Below are positions 36,111 to 48,355 of a stretch of DNA of 64,000 nt, in pieces (positions within the stretch are counted from its first letter, which is position 1; every line of letters starts with the position of its first letter). The DNA is from Blasia pusilla (Eukaryota; Marchantiophyta; Marchantiopsida; Blasiales). The position numbers and the translations under genes were made by a program. Under the pieces are notes generated by a model that worked only from the letters and a program-made list of their open reading frames with translations, did not search any database and was not told the origin of the DNA. The DNA lies in contig CM114271.1 of NCBI GenBank assembly GCA_050084515.1, positions 50,592,001 to 50,656,000 on the forward strand, written 5' to 3'.

Positions 36111-38070
36111 TAAGTGGGAGATTTTTATTTTTTTGAGTCTTACTAATAGACTTGTAGATTAAGTGAAGAAAGTAAGCCATGATCAATGTTGAAGGATAAC
36201 CAAAGTTTGATCACTTGAAGGTTTTGATGAATGACAAATGACCAATTGACATGGGAGGATTTGCTTAGTTTATAAGGGGCTTTTGTGGTAAAAGAGAGTT
36301 AGTTTTCACTCTCTTGTGATTTCATTGTTGTTTTATTTAGCTCAAGAGTTCAAATTGTGTGCAAGTGTGGATTGTTTCGTACACATATAGATTGCTTCAC
36401 AACATACATCGTTGTCACTAATTAAATAAAAAAAATACTAAATAAAATTAGTTCTACACGAAATAAAAGTACTTCTCACAAATACAAAGCTCTATGATTT
36501 TTTTTTTCTCTCTCTCTCTCTCTCAAAACCAAACCCACTATCATGGTGAGAGGATGGGATTATTCACAAGGTGAGAAGCACCATAGTTTCATCACCTTAT
36601 GCAAAGAAGGTTCAACAAAGAGAGAGTGAGTATCGTGCACATACTCCTCTTGAACATCAATCTCAAATGTTGTGGAAGCATACGTTTAGTAGGTCACACT
36701 CACTTTGTTAATCTGCACCCAAACACCCTCTTATTAGTCTTACTTGGATTTGACCAACCTTCGTACTCTTTGAGTTCTCAACTCGAACCATTCATCTAGT
36801 TCCACAGGTCCTAATTCCTCACTTCCCAACATGGGCAAGTCCTCCTAGACTTGTGATAAACTTTATGGGCAGTCCAAGAACCTAAGACAATGCTTGCCCG
36901 TTTAGTTGTCCCAATTATCCAATGGACCTCGTATGAGTTTCTAACTAAGACCCAATAATTGAGGCTTGGGTTGGAATCCAAGGGAGATCTTTGAAATTCA
37001 CTCCCTTGGACTTGGCTTGGTGTTCGTATCCCAGGGCCAGCCTCCTGATCCATTCTATGCCCTTAGTTCCCCCCTAGCTCCCCAAAGTGGAGTTAAGGTC
37101 CCCAGAATCCTTGGAGACCCTCCCCCTCATATATACTTTTGGGGTTCTCCGCACTCCCCTTACCTTTGGGGAAAGTACTCTTAGACCGCTCTGGGCTTCA
37201 ACCCAATTATCCTTCCAACAATTTTTGGGTAGTTTCCTAGTCTTTACTTATGTGTTTGTCAAGATCTTTCGTGGTTTGGAATTGGATTTGGATAAGCTTT
37301 CCAACGCCACCTTACTTGTCCCAAAGGCATCTCGGATGTGGCGGTTATGACCTAAATCACATTAAACCACCAAACGCTAGTCAAGTTCCAATTTTGATTC
37401 TCATCCTCTTTGGCAACCCATTCTTCTAGACTCAACTCTTCTCAAGTCTTGGTCCACGTTTGGTCTAGGTTCCTCGAGTAGCGACCGCTAAAACATGAAA
37501 CACTTGATATCTTGCTCAAGTCTCACATCTCATGTTTCCTTCAAGAGACTCCTCCAACTCACATCCATCCCAGTATGAGCCTACCTAGAGTCCTAATGTT
37601 TAACATCGGTGCTCGTTTGGTTATGAGGGTTCTGATAGTGGGTTCTCAAGCTCTCTTTCCTTGAGGAATACCTCTCTGTGTGGCCAAATCCTCTCCATGA
37701 TGGTTGATCTCGAACCTCCAATAGTGGGTTAAGGATAAATGTCCATAAATAGGAAGGCAACTCCTTTTCAAAATATGCAACTTACCTGAAATAGTAAACT
37801 CCTAAAATGGCCTCCTAGTAGGCCCAAACGAAGGAGAAACCTTCTTTTGACAGCTACCCTACTCCTCAACATCTCATTTATGACTTATTGGCTCAACCTC
37901 CTATCTTCCTTGAAGTGTCTTACAAAACTCTACATTCCACCGTACAAGACGTGATTATTGGATTTTGAATCTCTTATAAAATAAAGACTCGTAGTGGCTT
38001 CCCATGGATGGAGCTTAAGGAAGAAGTGAACCATGTATATATTTTGGTTTCGCAGATGACTTAAAGATTG
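36110..38070 (+). mobile_element. Copia-type LTR with internal insertion
   Basis: Starts after TAAGTGGGAG (36111-36120), the purine tract that commonly precedes a copia 3' LTR. Segments match the 21.5-kb LTR (36150-36370, 37960-38060) and the 53-kb LTR-like block: 36520-36620 with 52985-53100, and 37640-37810 with 53113-53310. The middle (about 36640-37630) has no counterpart in the 53-kb block and is probably a secondary insertion. No coding region follows. Confidence 0.5.
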
Positions 38071-38079
38071 GTAACACAT

Positions 38080-41000
38080 TCAAAATTAATTACATCCTTA
38101 ATCACATTTCTTTTAACCATGAATAACTTAAATTACCCATCATGAAACCTCCATATGTGGCATAAGAAGACACTAGCCAGAGCTCGTGCATAGCACGAGT
38201 TATATTTAATTTTCTTTGTTATCTCGTTTTAATTTTAACTCCCTCCCTCAAAATGGCACGGGGAGCCCTTAGAAGACTCGTCAACACTGGAGGAGGGTTT
38301 CTTCGAACCATGTCCTCTTTTTACAAGTATTTGGCCTGAATGGTTAGAATTTGTGAGTATAAAGAGGTAAATTTTAGGAGAGTAAGAAGTTAAAATGGAT
38401 ATAAGAGTTTGAAATATTGAAAATTTGATGTATAGTTATTAGTACCTATCTATCCAAAAGTGAAAATTAGGTTCAAATTGTTCAGTACTTACATTTTGCT
38501 GTAAGTATGAGAATGACTGAATTGGAGGGGTCGTATTTAGAGTAAATTTTTGGAATGTTGTTGTGAAGTTTTATGGAATGGAAAACGTTGCCAATGGGGT
38601 GTATTTGCGCATTATAACACTGAGGGAAATCTTGTCTTAGATGAGCATTTACAAAATTTGTAACACATTGATTGAAAGTTTTGCATTTCGTGAAGGCCCT
38701 GAATGTGAGTAAGATACTCATTATGACATAACAACAGATAAAGCAATCACTGAAATTGTACAAGTAGAAAGAACATAAGTTTAAGGAAGCAAGGTGAAGT
38801 TTAGAGCATATGAACAATTGAGTACGTATGTCATGGATTTGCGGATAGGAAGAGAAATTAGAAATACATAGAATTTGCAACACTTTCATTGAAAGTTATG
38901 CATTTAGTGAAGCTCTGAATGTGAGTAAAATACCGAGTATGACACAACAACAAATAAAACAATCACTCAAATTGCACAAGTAGAAACAACATAAGATGAA
39001 GACAAGTTTTGGTCAACTTTAGAGCATATGAACAATGGAGTATGTCATGGGCATGTTGATAGGCAGAGAAATTATAATGAAACATAAATGAATATATGTG
39101 GAACAAAATAAAAGAGTGGTTTAGCTCAATGATCTTAAACAAAAATCACATTGAGTCCTTAATGGAGTATGAGTAGCTTAGGAAATTTACGAAAGTATGT
39201 AAGAAATTTCTATGTAGATACTTTTAGATAAAAAACTTGCCAAGAGGGTAGATTAGCCTCATCGTTCACTGTTAGACACTTAAAAGTTGTAGAGATAAAA
39301 TCACACAGCTAGATGCTATGAGGCATGTACACAAATGCCCTATATCTCATATTGTAAAGGTCCTAGCCCCTATAGTCACGTAACATGGACTGAATCAAAG
39401 CCATCTGGAGAGATAGTTGTGGACTACTTCCTATAAGAGGTTTAATGGCCTTCGCAAAATCAGAAAAGTTGATCTCTTGCCTGTGTCAATTGCTTCTTCA
39501 TGGATCTAATCTCAGAGTACTAATCCTGGTTATCCTCTAAGGCAGAATTAAGCAACTTATTAAGATGCTCAACTTCACTGCATAGTCTGGAGACATCGTC
39601 TTCAGAATTATCGATGATTCATCATCATTGTATTGTTGGGAAGTAGTCATTTATTGGTGTGTTTGTGTCATGCTGATATGATACAAGTACATCTTGAAAT
39701 TAATCTTTAACACGAGCCGTAAATTTTGAGTTGGATGGGCCAGCATTTTATTGATGAAATGGCCCACGTCTACATGGTTGTTTTGTACGCCTACCTATCC
39801 TTTGTAAAACAGACACTGTGATTAGTATGAAGGTTGTATTAACTGAAATGAAATCTAATAAAGCCTAGAATAATGAGTTTCACAAGGTTAACAATTCTAC
39901 TAAATGAGATTGTTGTGATAAGTGAAGAAGATGTGTACAAAAATGAATAAAAATAAATAGCAAATGTGAGTAGTGAGCTTGTCCCTGGTGACTCAATAAA
40001 TGATACAGAGAAAAACACAAAGACAATAGCAAATAAGACTCTAGAAACAATGAGAATTCTCAGTTTGGGAGAAATCAAACTCATAAGATATCATTAAATG
40101 TGAAGTTTGAGCATAGAGTAAGATCTATCAAGAGTATACACTTATACTAAGTGCAAGTATGGTGGCAAATAGTTGAAGAATACATATATATGCGTGTAAA
40201 TATGTAGAAATTTCATGTAAAAAAAAAGATAGTATGGTGTATTTTTGAACTAGCAGGAATGATGTGAAATATATGCATACCATCTGGGAACAATAAAATC
40301 ATCATGCTGATGCCCAAAAGTGTTCTGTAGTGATGTGGAAATGAAATGCCAACAGGAAAAAAAACATCTAATGTGCATGGGTTTTGGAAAGCATGTCATG
40401 ATCAACAACACACACTTGTATTAAAACACATAAAGAAAAGAATTAATAACATTAAGCATGAATTAACATGAAAGATTAATGAAGTAGCGAGAATACCTGG
40501 ATCTGAAAGAAGCTCATAGTGAACTAGGCACACTTTCGTTTGTTTGGAGACCCATCAAGAAGGTTTCCGTCAAAGTTGTCCTTTGGGACAGTTGGTATGG
40601 TTGGAACTTCTGATGGGCTCTGTGAAGTGTGAGCTAAGGAGGAGGTACTGGCATGCGCCTATGTACTTCCAAGAGTTGAAGAGACGATAATCACATCCTC
40701 AAAATCAGGAAACAAGAGAGGTTGCTGGTGATTCTCAAAATCAATGGGAAGAGGAACAAAGGCAGGCAACTACCCATCATTCCGTGCTACTTTCATACAA
40801 TCAAGCAAATCAGTTGCTTTAACAGATGATAGATGAAGGAGCATCCCAATCGGCAAGTGCATTTCATGCCTAAGTGTTCGGAGCTGATCCAAATGTATGC
40901 CACCAGATATAAGGTTGAAGAGCCTTATGGCATCTTTCCTTGTTAGAGAGGATTCCTTAAAATCTATATTTTTGAAACGTAATGCCTCTTTCTGGATTCT

Positions 41001-43850
41001 TGTGAGAAGAAGAATTGACACAGGTCTTTGTTAGAGTGGTATTGAAGATTAAACATAAATGTAATATATGTGAACTTTCAATGTAAAAGTTGTGTCCTTA
41101 CCTAAAGCTGATCCACCTTTGTGAATCCTTCGAAACTTGGAGTCCCACATGTGTCCTTGGCCAATGAATGATTGAATTTGACGGCCAGTGATACCATGGT
41201 GCCAAAAAGCTGGCATGACCCCCAAGTTGTCTAAAGACTTCACCTGGTTTTCTGTTGGGCTAGTATATCGCGGTCTGATCTCTTCCTACTATGTGTTAGT
41301 ATCGTTCAAAATCATATTGGCAAAATCCAGGTAGTTCACAGGAACCTGATGAGACAATGTTAGATGAGGTAGAGAAGTGAAGAGCTTTCAAGTAGAACCA
41401 AAGACACTCTATAAACAAACCTCAGCTGAAGGTTGGCCTTGCTGGTTGACTGATGCACATGGTACTGATGGAGTGAAGGGGGCCGAGTTTGTGTCATGCT
41501 CATATAGAGGTAGAGCTGCTCCAATATGAGAAGCTTGAATTCCATAATGAGGTTGAAATGTAGTTCTTGTTGCTCTTCCTCTGGCTGAGTTGTTGCAAGA
41601 TGCCATTGCAACTATTACAAAAAGAAGGTTAGTAATTTGCATGGTTACAAAGTGGAATTAAATACTCTAAAATCTTCAGGCTGCAAGTTCCCAAGCATTC
41701 TAAGTTGCTACCTAGTCGAAGTTAGTGCATCAAAAGGGCATAGGGTCTGTATAATGAAAACACACTAAATAATTGCCTAGAACGATTTCTATTGTAATCA
41801 GCAAAAGTACACTTTCCTTGAAAGTACCTACGTAAGTAAGAAAATAGAAATGGAAATGAACGAGTTTCTATAGTTAATTGTGGGTCTAGGGAAGAACCAA
41901 AGTTATCTGTAAGTAGATTCTCACGTACGCATGCATTTTCTCGTAAGGTAATACTACCATTGTCAAAGATGTCAATAGATGATCGTCTTCGAACATGTAA
42001 GGAATAAGCAACGCTTGTAGAATATTTAAGTCCGGGCGATAAGGGTCATGACTCATGCTATGAGTAACTTTGCCCTTCTCTTAACATTGCTTAATTATAC
42101 TCTGAATAGTTGTAGATGGAAGTATAACTAAAGTAGAGGAAGGACTCGGTACAATCTGCCAATGCTTTGTAAGTCTTGTAGAGTGTGTTAACTTGAAGAT
42201 TCACAAGAAATATTTCTCTTAGAACCTGTGAAGTTGGTGTGGGATCTATGTTGGCACTGCTGGGAAAATTAAATACGACAAGAGGGCAGTCTAGAAGGGA
42301 TGACATGCAGAAGAATCCCTTATGGAAACCATTGAACTTGTTTTCAATTCCTAACCTTGAATCTACTATTGATAAAAGTTATAGCTCAATCGGATTTAGG
42401 CTTAAGATTTTCCTCATGTAGGAGGGTATCATGTACACATTTAGATCTCTACATGGATTTGTTGAAGTACAAAGATCACATAGATGAAAATAACCTTGTT
42501 TGGGTATAATGTAATCTTGTAGGAAACCATCGCACAATGCATATGGTGGATATACTAAGGATTCTAGGATGGACATTATGATACGGGAGTTAGAATAAAG
42601 AACATAACCACAGTATCCGTAGCATTGCATATCTCTAAGTGTGGATTTGCATGTATCTTTCCATTTCTGTAGATAGTCAGCTCCAAATGACCAAGCATAA
42701 CAATAAGCTTCACATTGCAATTTTTTTTGCAGAGAAATCTTTGTTTGGGCTAACAGTCTTTGTACTCTTAACGTTTTTTTGTTCACCATATAATGTTTTC
42801 TCTTATATATTGTACGTGCCCTGGCATGGATGAGTGTTGCAAAGAGTGTTGTAGTATGAGTACATGGTTCTGGAACTGCCTGCCTTTAAGTAATACTAGA
42901 CTTTGTCATTTTGTTATGTTATAGATGTGGGCATGTACTACTATAGTCATATAGTAACTTGGTAATATATGACCTACTATATGGTTAAGCTTTTGTAAAT
43001 GTAGTGACAGTCTATTAACAGAAGTAGTATATTGAAATACACTTACTTTGCTATGGTGAAGTTACAGTAGGTGAATGCTACTTCTCTTTGCTTGAGGTAT
43101 TGTTATTTATATAACAATATATGTAAGTAGTTTTTTGTAGTATATTGAACCTACTAGGTCCTCAAGTGAACTTTAGAACTTACAGGTTATTAAAAAAGGA
43201 ATGGATATGGATGTATTCTCTCCAGCTTGTTCGGGTATATTTTAGTCTACTGGGCACTTTTCATAAAGTCTAGAGGATACATGTTGCTCAAGGTTGACCT
43301 TGTGTTATTTAATTATATGCTGATTGGGACACGTAGGGATATTTTAACTGTGTATATAAAATGTTGCAGGATATTGGCTTCAGTTGGTGTTAGTATTTAT
43401 AGCAGGAGATTAGAAATAAAAGGTTTGAGGATATTGGCTTGAGTTTGTGGTGACTGTATCTAGCAGGAGACTAGAAGCAACAAGTGCTCTAAGTATACCA
43501 TAATCAAGACTTTATCTGGTGTTGAATGTAAAACCACTGAATGTTTGCAGTTTGTGCAGGACAATAAACCTACTTGCAGTAGAAGGAAAATTCTAAGGAG
43601 GATCAAACAATGAAACTAATGAGGCCTAACTGTAGAACGGGAATACAAGTGCAGGTACAACAACTAAGAGGTGATCTATATGTACTAGTAGATCATGTTT
43701 TTCTTGGTATTTGATGACCAGAAAAGGAGAATACATTCAACAACAATAGTATAAGTAAGACCTTTACCAAGGAAAAATCTCAAATGCCTTTTGAACATAA
43801 AATTGGAAGTTATAGAAAGTACAAAATAACTAGTAACTAATGTAACATGT
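38080..43850 (-). other. AT-rich region with unrecognised minus-strand coding fragments
   Basis: Candidate exons on the minus strand: 42789-42379 (cysteine- and tyrosine-rich), 42306-42091 (contains NIDPTPTSQVLREIFLVNL), 41243-41049 (VMPAFWHHGITGRQIQSFIG), 41021-40770 (RKDAIRLFNLISGGIHLDQL) and 38889-38482. They could belong to one intron-containing gene or to transposon debris. The DPTPTSQV stretch loosely resembles DPTSTPTSHVRDNVVLLEQI in the leader of the MULE remnant (near 31100), hinting at a transposon relative. No catalytic motif is visible. Confidence 0.3.
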
Positions 43851-44254
43851 GTACTCTAAATGTATACAAGCCGGCTACAGACAGGAGCCGTACTTGAGAT
43901 ATTTACGAAAAAAGAGAACAATTGGATCTGTGTCGTGCGCATACACATCGCTACACATCGCTACACAACATACATCGCTGTCACCGAACATACACACAAA
44001 CACGCACAATCCCATGCTAACTCATGGCATCCAAACAACGAGACAAGAAGTACTAAAATATCTCCAATCGCCCCCCTAGCTCGTGGTTAGGTCCCTCTAA
44101 CTCCAGATAGCCATCTATCCCTACCTACCATGACATACATCTCTCGGATGCTAAGAGCAAGAAGGCTGGGTGCTCATGTGGCCCCATCGTTAGTCGCCTC
44201 CCTGTCATCCATGTCACAGAAAAAGTCGGAATTGAAACCCACCTAGTATCTCCT

Positions 44255-44926
44255 CTATGTACATCTGGGACACATCCATCGTCCCCGAGGAACCCTAGTG
44301 AGAGGTGGCGTCAGACATGCCATATGCCAACCTCTCGAACATCCATCACAGACCAGCATCGTGGCCGCACCACGGGCAGAACTACACAACATACAACGTA
44401 AGCCTGCAAGAACTACTGCTAAGCTCGGATCTACTGTACCATCAATGTTAGGAAGGTGACATGGCGCACAATTACGCACATGGTCCTTCCATACAATACC
44501 ATCGCGTCCCTCCAGCAAGAGAACACCGGATGGCAAAACGTCACGCACTCTCAAGATAGTGCGCCGTGCAGTCACATCCAACATCGTCGATGACGTTGGC
44601 TGCAAGTAGACATAGTCTCCCTGATGAAACCTCCGGATAGTTGCTCGATAATCACCACCCCGAATAGTCGCATACCTCAACGTATCCCGATGTTGCACAA
44701 TCGTCAAGTTCTCGAACGCCATGGGCATCACTCTCCGAAACAACTCAGCCCTCTGAGAACATGCTCGCATCCATACATCTAGGTTATCAAGGTCCAGCAC
44801 CTCACCAACATCTCGACGAATGGCCATAGGTAAATCTGGCTCTCGGCCATAAAGTAGCAAGTACGGTGAAAAAGACGCTAAGGATGCCTGCTTGCTGAAT
44901 CTGTATCCCATCGCCAACCAGGGCAA
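44255..44926 (-). pseudogene. Integrase C-terminus fused to a PHD finger
   Basis: The open frame starts inside the integrase C-terminal domain (YGREPDLPMAIRRDVGEV, then FHQGDYVYLQPTSS, the family's GPY/F-like barrel). It ends in a PHD zinc finger at residues ~176-223, with ligands C..C (RCMLCSS), C..C (VCDGC), H (GWHMAC) and C..C (WMCPRC). The stop follows directly after CPRCT. The C4HC3 spacing and the Trp before the last pair fit a histone-tail-reading PHD. In Ty3/gypsy chromoviruses this position is usually occupied by a chromodomain that guides integration, so the PHD probably plays a similar targeting role (inference). A TGA at 44936 separates it from the integrase core. Confidence 0.85.
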
Positions 44927-44935
44927 CTGGACGTC

Positions 44936-46313
44936 TCAATCTCCTAGGTGACCTCTCTGCAAGCCATACTTGGGTAAACCCCTCTTCACCGTCTTCACAA
45001 CTCTCTTCGCTAATCCATCCGCCTCGAGATGATCTCGCAAAGTCGTGCGGTGGTCGATCAACGCCTGATCACACAAGGCCTGGAACTTACCACTAAACTC
45101 GATACCCTGGTCTGTCAACACCTTAGCTGGTGCGCCATAATGACTCAGCACTCTGTCAAGGAAGGCATAAGCTACTCCCTCACTCGCTTTGTCAGGCAAT
45201 GCAACCAACTCGATCCACTTCAAGAAGTGCTCGACCATCACCAACACATAACGACTGTGACGCTCCGCCAAAGGCAAAGGTCCTGCAAAATCCAAACTCC
45301 ATCTATACCCTAAGCCCATGATTGGTAATGGATGCAACTATGGAGTCGGAGCATTGAACGATGCTTGGAACAGATCACACACCATGCACCTGGCAACAAA
45401 CTGCTGAACGTTAATCTGCATGCCTCTCCACCAATCTCGAACCGAGCAAGTCAGACGTCCGCTTCACCCCAAAGTGACCCAACTCCTCATGGGCATGCTG
45501 CACTAGTCATGCTCTCTGCAAAGGATGCGGCACTACGCGTACTCTGCCATTCTCCCAAACCCTCAAAACATGTGTTCCCTCCCAACAGAACCGTCTGGCC
45601 TGCTGTAGGATCCGATCCCGCTCTCTAGCATCCACGGTGCTCCCAACGCTCCCAGTACGAAGGTACTCCAAGACTACTCCATCATCATGAATATCTAGGC
45701 CACTTGTTGTCTTCTCACTGGCCTCGGGATCCAAGGACTCTCCACTAGACCTCGCCATCGAAGTCTCCACACTCTGGCTCTCCATAGCCAACATGCCTAA
45801 ATAGGCTGATGCGTGCCATCCTGGCACGGACTCCTCATCACTCTCTCCATGCCATCGAGCTCCAATCGCATCTTGCTGACTCCCGCATGGGTTATGACTC
45901 AACCCATATGCATCCTAGTTGAGCGTCCCAGGTCTATGTACCACCTGAAAATCATACTCTTGCAACAACAGAGCCCATCTCGCAAGCTTCCCTGTAAACT
46001 TGTCGGACTCTATCAACCACTTCAGTGGTTGATGATCAGTGATGATGGTAAAGGGGTTTCCGAATAAGTAACACCTGAAATGCGCGACAGCCCATACCCC
46101 AACCAAGCACTCACCCTCATACGAGCTATACTTCGCCTCTGCAACGTTGTTCGAGCGGTTAGCGTAAGCCACCATGAACTCTCTTCCCTCATCATCATGC
46201 TGGGTGAGCACCGCTCCAAGCCCCAACATGCTCCAATCTGTGTGCAACTGGAAAGGACGCCCCCTAATCGGTCTCCTCAAGATGGGCGCGAACGTCAACC
46301 TGTCCTTGAGCAA
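44936..46313 (-). pseudogene. RNase H and integrase core of copy B
   Basis: Minus-strand pieces: 46313-45915 is RNase H (RGRPFQLHTDWSMLGLGAVL, CYLFGNPFTIITDHQPLKWL, RPGTLN then TAG). 45902-45507 holds the tether, and beyond a TGA at 45507 comes the H2C2 zinc-binding start HAHEELGHFGVKRT. 45337-44936 is the integrase core, with SLDFAGPL (first Asp), VLTDQGIEF (second Asp) and DHLEADGLAKRVVKTVKRG (catalytic Glu); all three DDE residues are present. The TAG at 45338 replaces a codon that is CAG in copy A (25595-25597). Confidence 0.9.
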
Positions 46314-47070
46314 CTAAAATGCCTAGATGTAGCCCATGTAATTGCAATCGTCGAAACACCTCCTCTAGATGTTGCTCATGCTCCTCAACCGTGGCGCTAA
46401 AGACTACGATGTCATCAATATAACACCTAGCAAAATCCATACCAGTCAAGATCCTATCCATGACCCTTCGAAACTCAGCCGGGGCGTTCTTTAACCCAAA
46501 TGGTAAGAACCGCCATTGGTATAAATAATCCTTCCCGTGAGGATCGATGCCCCAAAATGCCGTCTTCTGTTTGTCCTCCAATCTGATAGGCAGTTGATGG
46601 TATCCGGCTCGCAAATCCAATGAATTGAAGACCTTTGCGTGACCAATCGCATCAAAGATCTCCTCAGGGGTGGGCATGGCATACCTATCGGACTTTGTCT
46701 GCCGATTGATAGGTCGGTAATCCCCACACATCCGCCTATCCGTCCAAATGCCATGCACATCCTTCTTGGCGAGCATGAGAGTGGTAGATGCATACTCCCC
46801 ATGCGATATCTCCACTAGTCCTGCTCCAACCGAGTCCTGGCTCCTACTCTGAATCAGAGCCCTCTCTATACCATTGTACCTGTAGGCTCGTCGGAAGATC
46901 GGCTTATCACTCGACAACTCAACGCGGATCCCCGGTCCCTTCAACGTACCCAAATCCTCCATGCTAAACGCAAAGCAGCTCCTATAACTCCTAAGGAACT
47001 GATGTATTCGGCGCCGCTCTCCTCCTGTCAACTTAGGGCCCATATCTGGCTCCCAAGTCTCCATCGTCAC
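46264..47070 (-). pseudogene. Reverse transcriptase of copy B, thumb deleted
   Basis: 268-residue open frame: RRIHQFLRSYRSCFAFSMED, TDRRMCGDYRPINRQTKSDR, FNSLDLRAGYHQLPIR (first catalytic Asp), QWRFLPFGLKNAPAEFRR and CYIDDIVVF (YIDD box near 46412-46423). After LQLHGLHL at about 46318 the sequence jumps straight to KDRLTFAPILRRPIRGRPFQ. Copy A has about 90 residues between these points (EYLGHTIY, GLANFYRRY and so on). The copy-B enzyme therefore lacks its thumb and connection and the downstream frame is displaced: inactive. Confidence 0.9.
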
Positions 47071-47424
47071 TACGGTAGGACTCTCCGGCGCGGGTATCGG
47101 TGGTTGCTATGGTGCAACCCCATCTCAAACAACAACACTCAGTCGCTCTCCTGCAGCCAACTACAAACTCTGATCTCCTCCATGTGCAATGCCCGAAACC
47201 ACGCTCAATGTTGTGGCTATCATCTCCTGGCGTACCTGCAAAACATCCCAAGAAGTCCAAGGGTGTCTCTCCCGATCTCCCGTGGTGCGTAGATCTCCTC
47301 GGGTCTCGCCACCAGCCACTGCCTTCATCGTCTCGGTAGGCATGGGGCTCACCAACGCAACCACTGTGATCTATCGCAATCTCATACGACGCTGCTCAGC
47401 CATTCCCAAGATGAGGATCTATGT
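47071..47424 (-). pseudogene. Linker between methyltransferase and reverse transcriptase
   Basis: Same frame as the RT. It reads through TAG stops at 47419, 47371, 47161 and 47107 and a TGA at 47125. The segment near 47230 (SWDVLQVRQEMIATTL) matches the most upstream part of copy A (~35800-35885). No domain is recognised; proline-rich toward the RT. Confidence 0.75.
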
Positions 47425-48355
47425 CAAGCAGTTCAGGTCTATCGCCTGACCCAAGACATGGCGTTGTGATGCCTTTGAAACTGACAGTACTGCCGTCACT
47501 CCTGTAGGAAATCCCATTGCTCGCTCGCTCTCTCTCGTCGGCGTTGGGCTCCACCAACCGCTGAACCTGGTCATCCCAAACCAAGCCAGGACCGGCCTCC
47601 TTGTATGCATAGGAAGCGGGAAAACTCACAAACATGGGCAAGGCTGCCCACGGCATGCCTACCCTGTTGACCACAGTCAACGGTGGTCGATCATCGTGCC
47701 TCATTGCCTGTGATCGATGACCTGGATCCATAATGGAATCCACTAACAAATGGGAGGGGCACTCCACTCTCGCATATGCCCTCCATAACACCGCATGGGA
47801 CACCAAGTTGGTCCACCATAGACGCGGGCGATGAGCTCTAGAACCTACACTCGACGCATCCAAGAACACTGCTGGGCCGATCCAGGCACGCACCTGATGA
47901 GCACTCGTCACCACCGGTCTGGAGTCTCCTAAGATCGGCACATTCTTCAGAATGTAGGCTGGATAATGATACTAGTGCTCCTGCAACTACCGTAAGACCC
48001 TCAACATCTCCCAAAATAACCTCGATTGAGTGTTAGCCAACCCGTTATCTTGTCCAACACTCGATTGGCCCTGACATGGCCAACCGGAAATGACCAAATC
48101 AATGGTCCCTACCCGCTCTAAGTCCTACGCCTCCAACAACGAAATATCCCTCGATAGGGAACTCCGGTACCCCTATACCACAGACGCAGACAATAAGTCA
48201 GAAAAACGTAGGCATAACTACGCCACATGTCCTAGTGAGACACGCCTCGCAACATCATCACTCTCCACATACAGGTATTGCTGTACTCGCACTCCTGCCT
48301 GCAAAACAGCAGCTAAACCGGTGCTAATCCCTCCAAAGAGATCTAACACTTGAAT
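47425..48355 (-). pseudogene. C5 cytosine DNA methyltransferase domain inside the gypsy polyprotein
   Basis: On the minus strand, motif I is DLFGGISTGLAAVLQAG (48343 downward), followed by a motif II-like YLYVES. Motif IV is DLVISGWPCQGQS with the catalytic Cys codon at 48076-48074. The ENV motif appears as YILKNVPI (Glu to Lys) near 47955. Then comes GSRAHRPRLWWTNL, the RxR-type motif VIII, then ERAMGFPTG and VLGQAIDLNCL, matching the C-terminal motifs IX-X. About 310 codons, normal for the catalytic domain, in canonical (not permuted) order. PCQ and GW before it differ from the PCN of DNMT3/DRM, so its clade is open. Five TAG stops (48218, 48173, 48125, 47987, 47972) and a 4-bp slippage at ~47525 break it. 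Confidence 0.88.
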
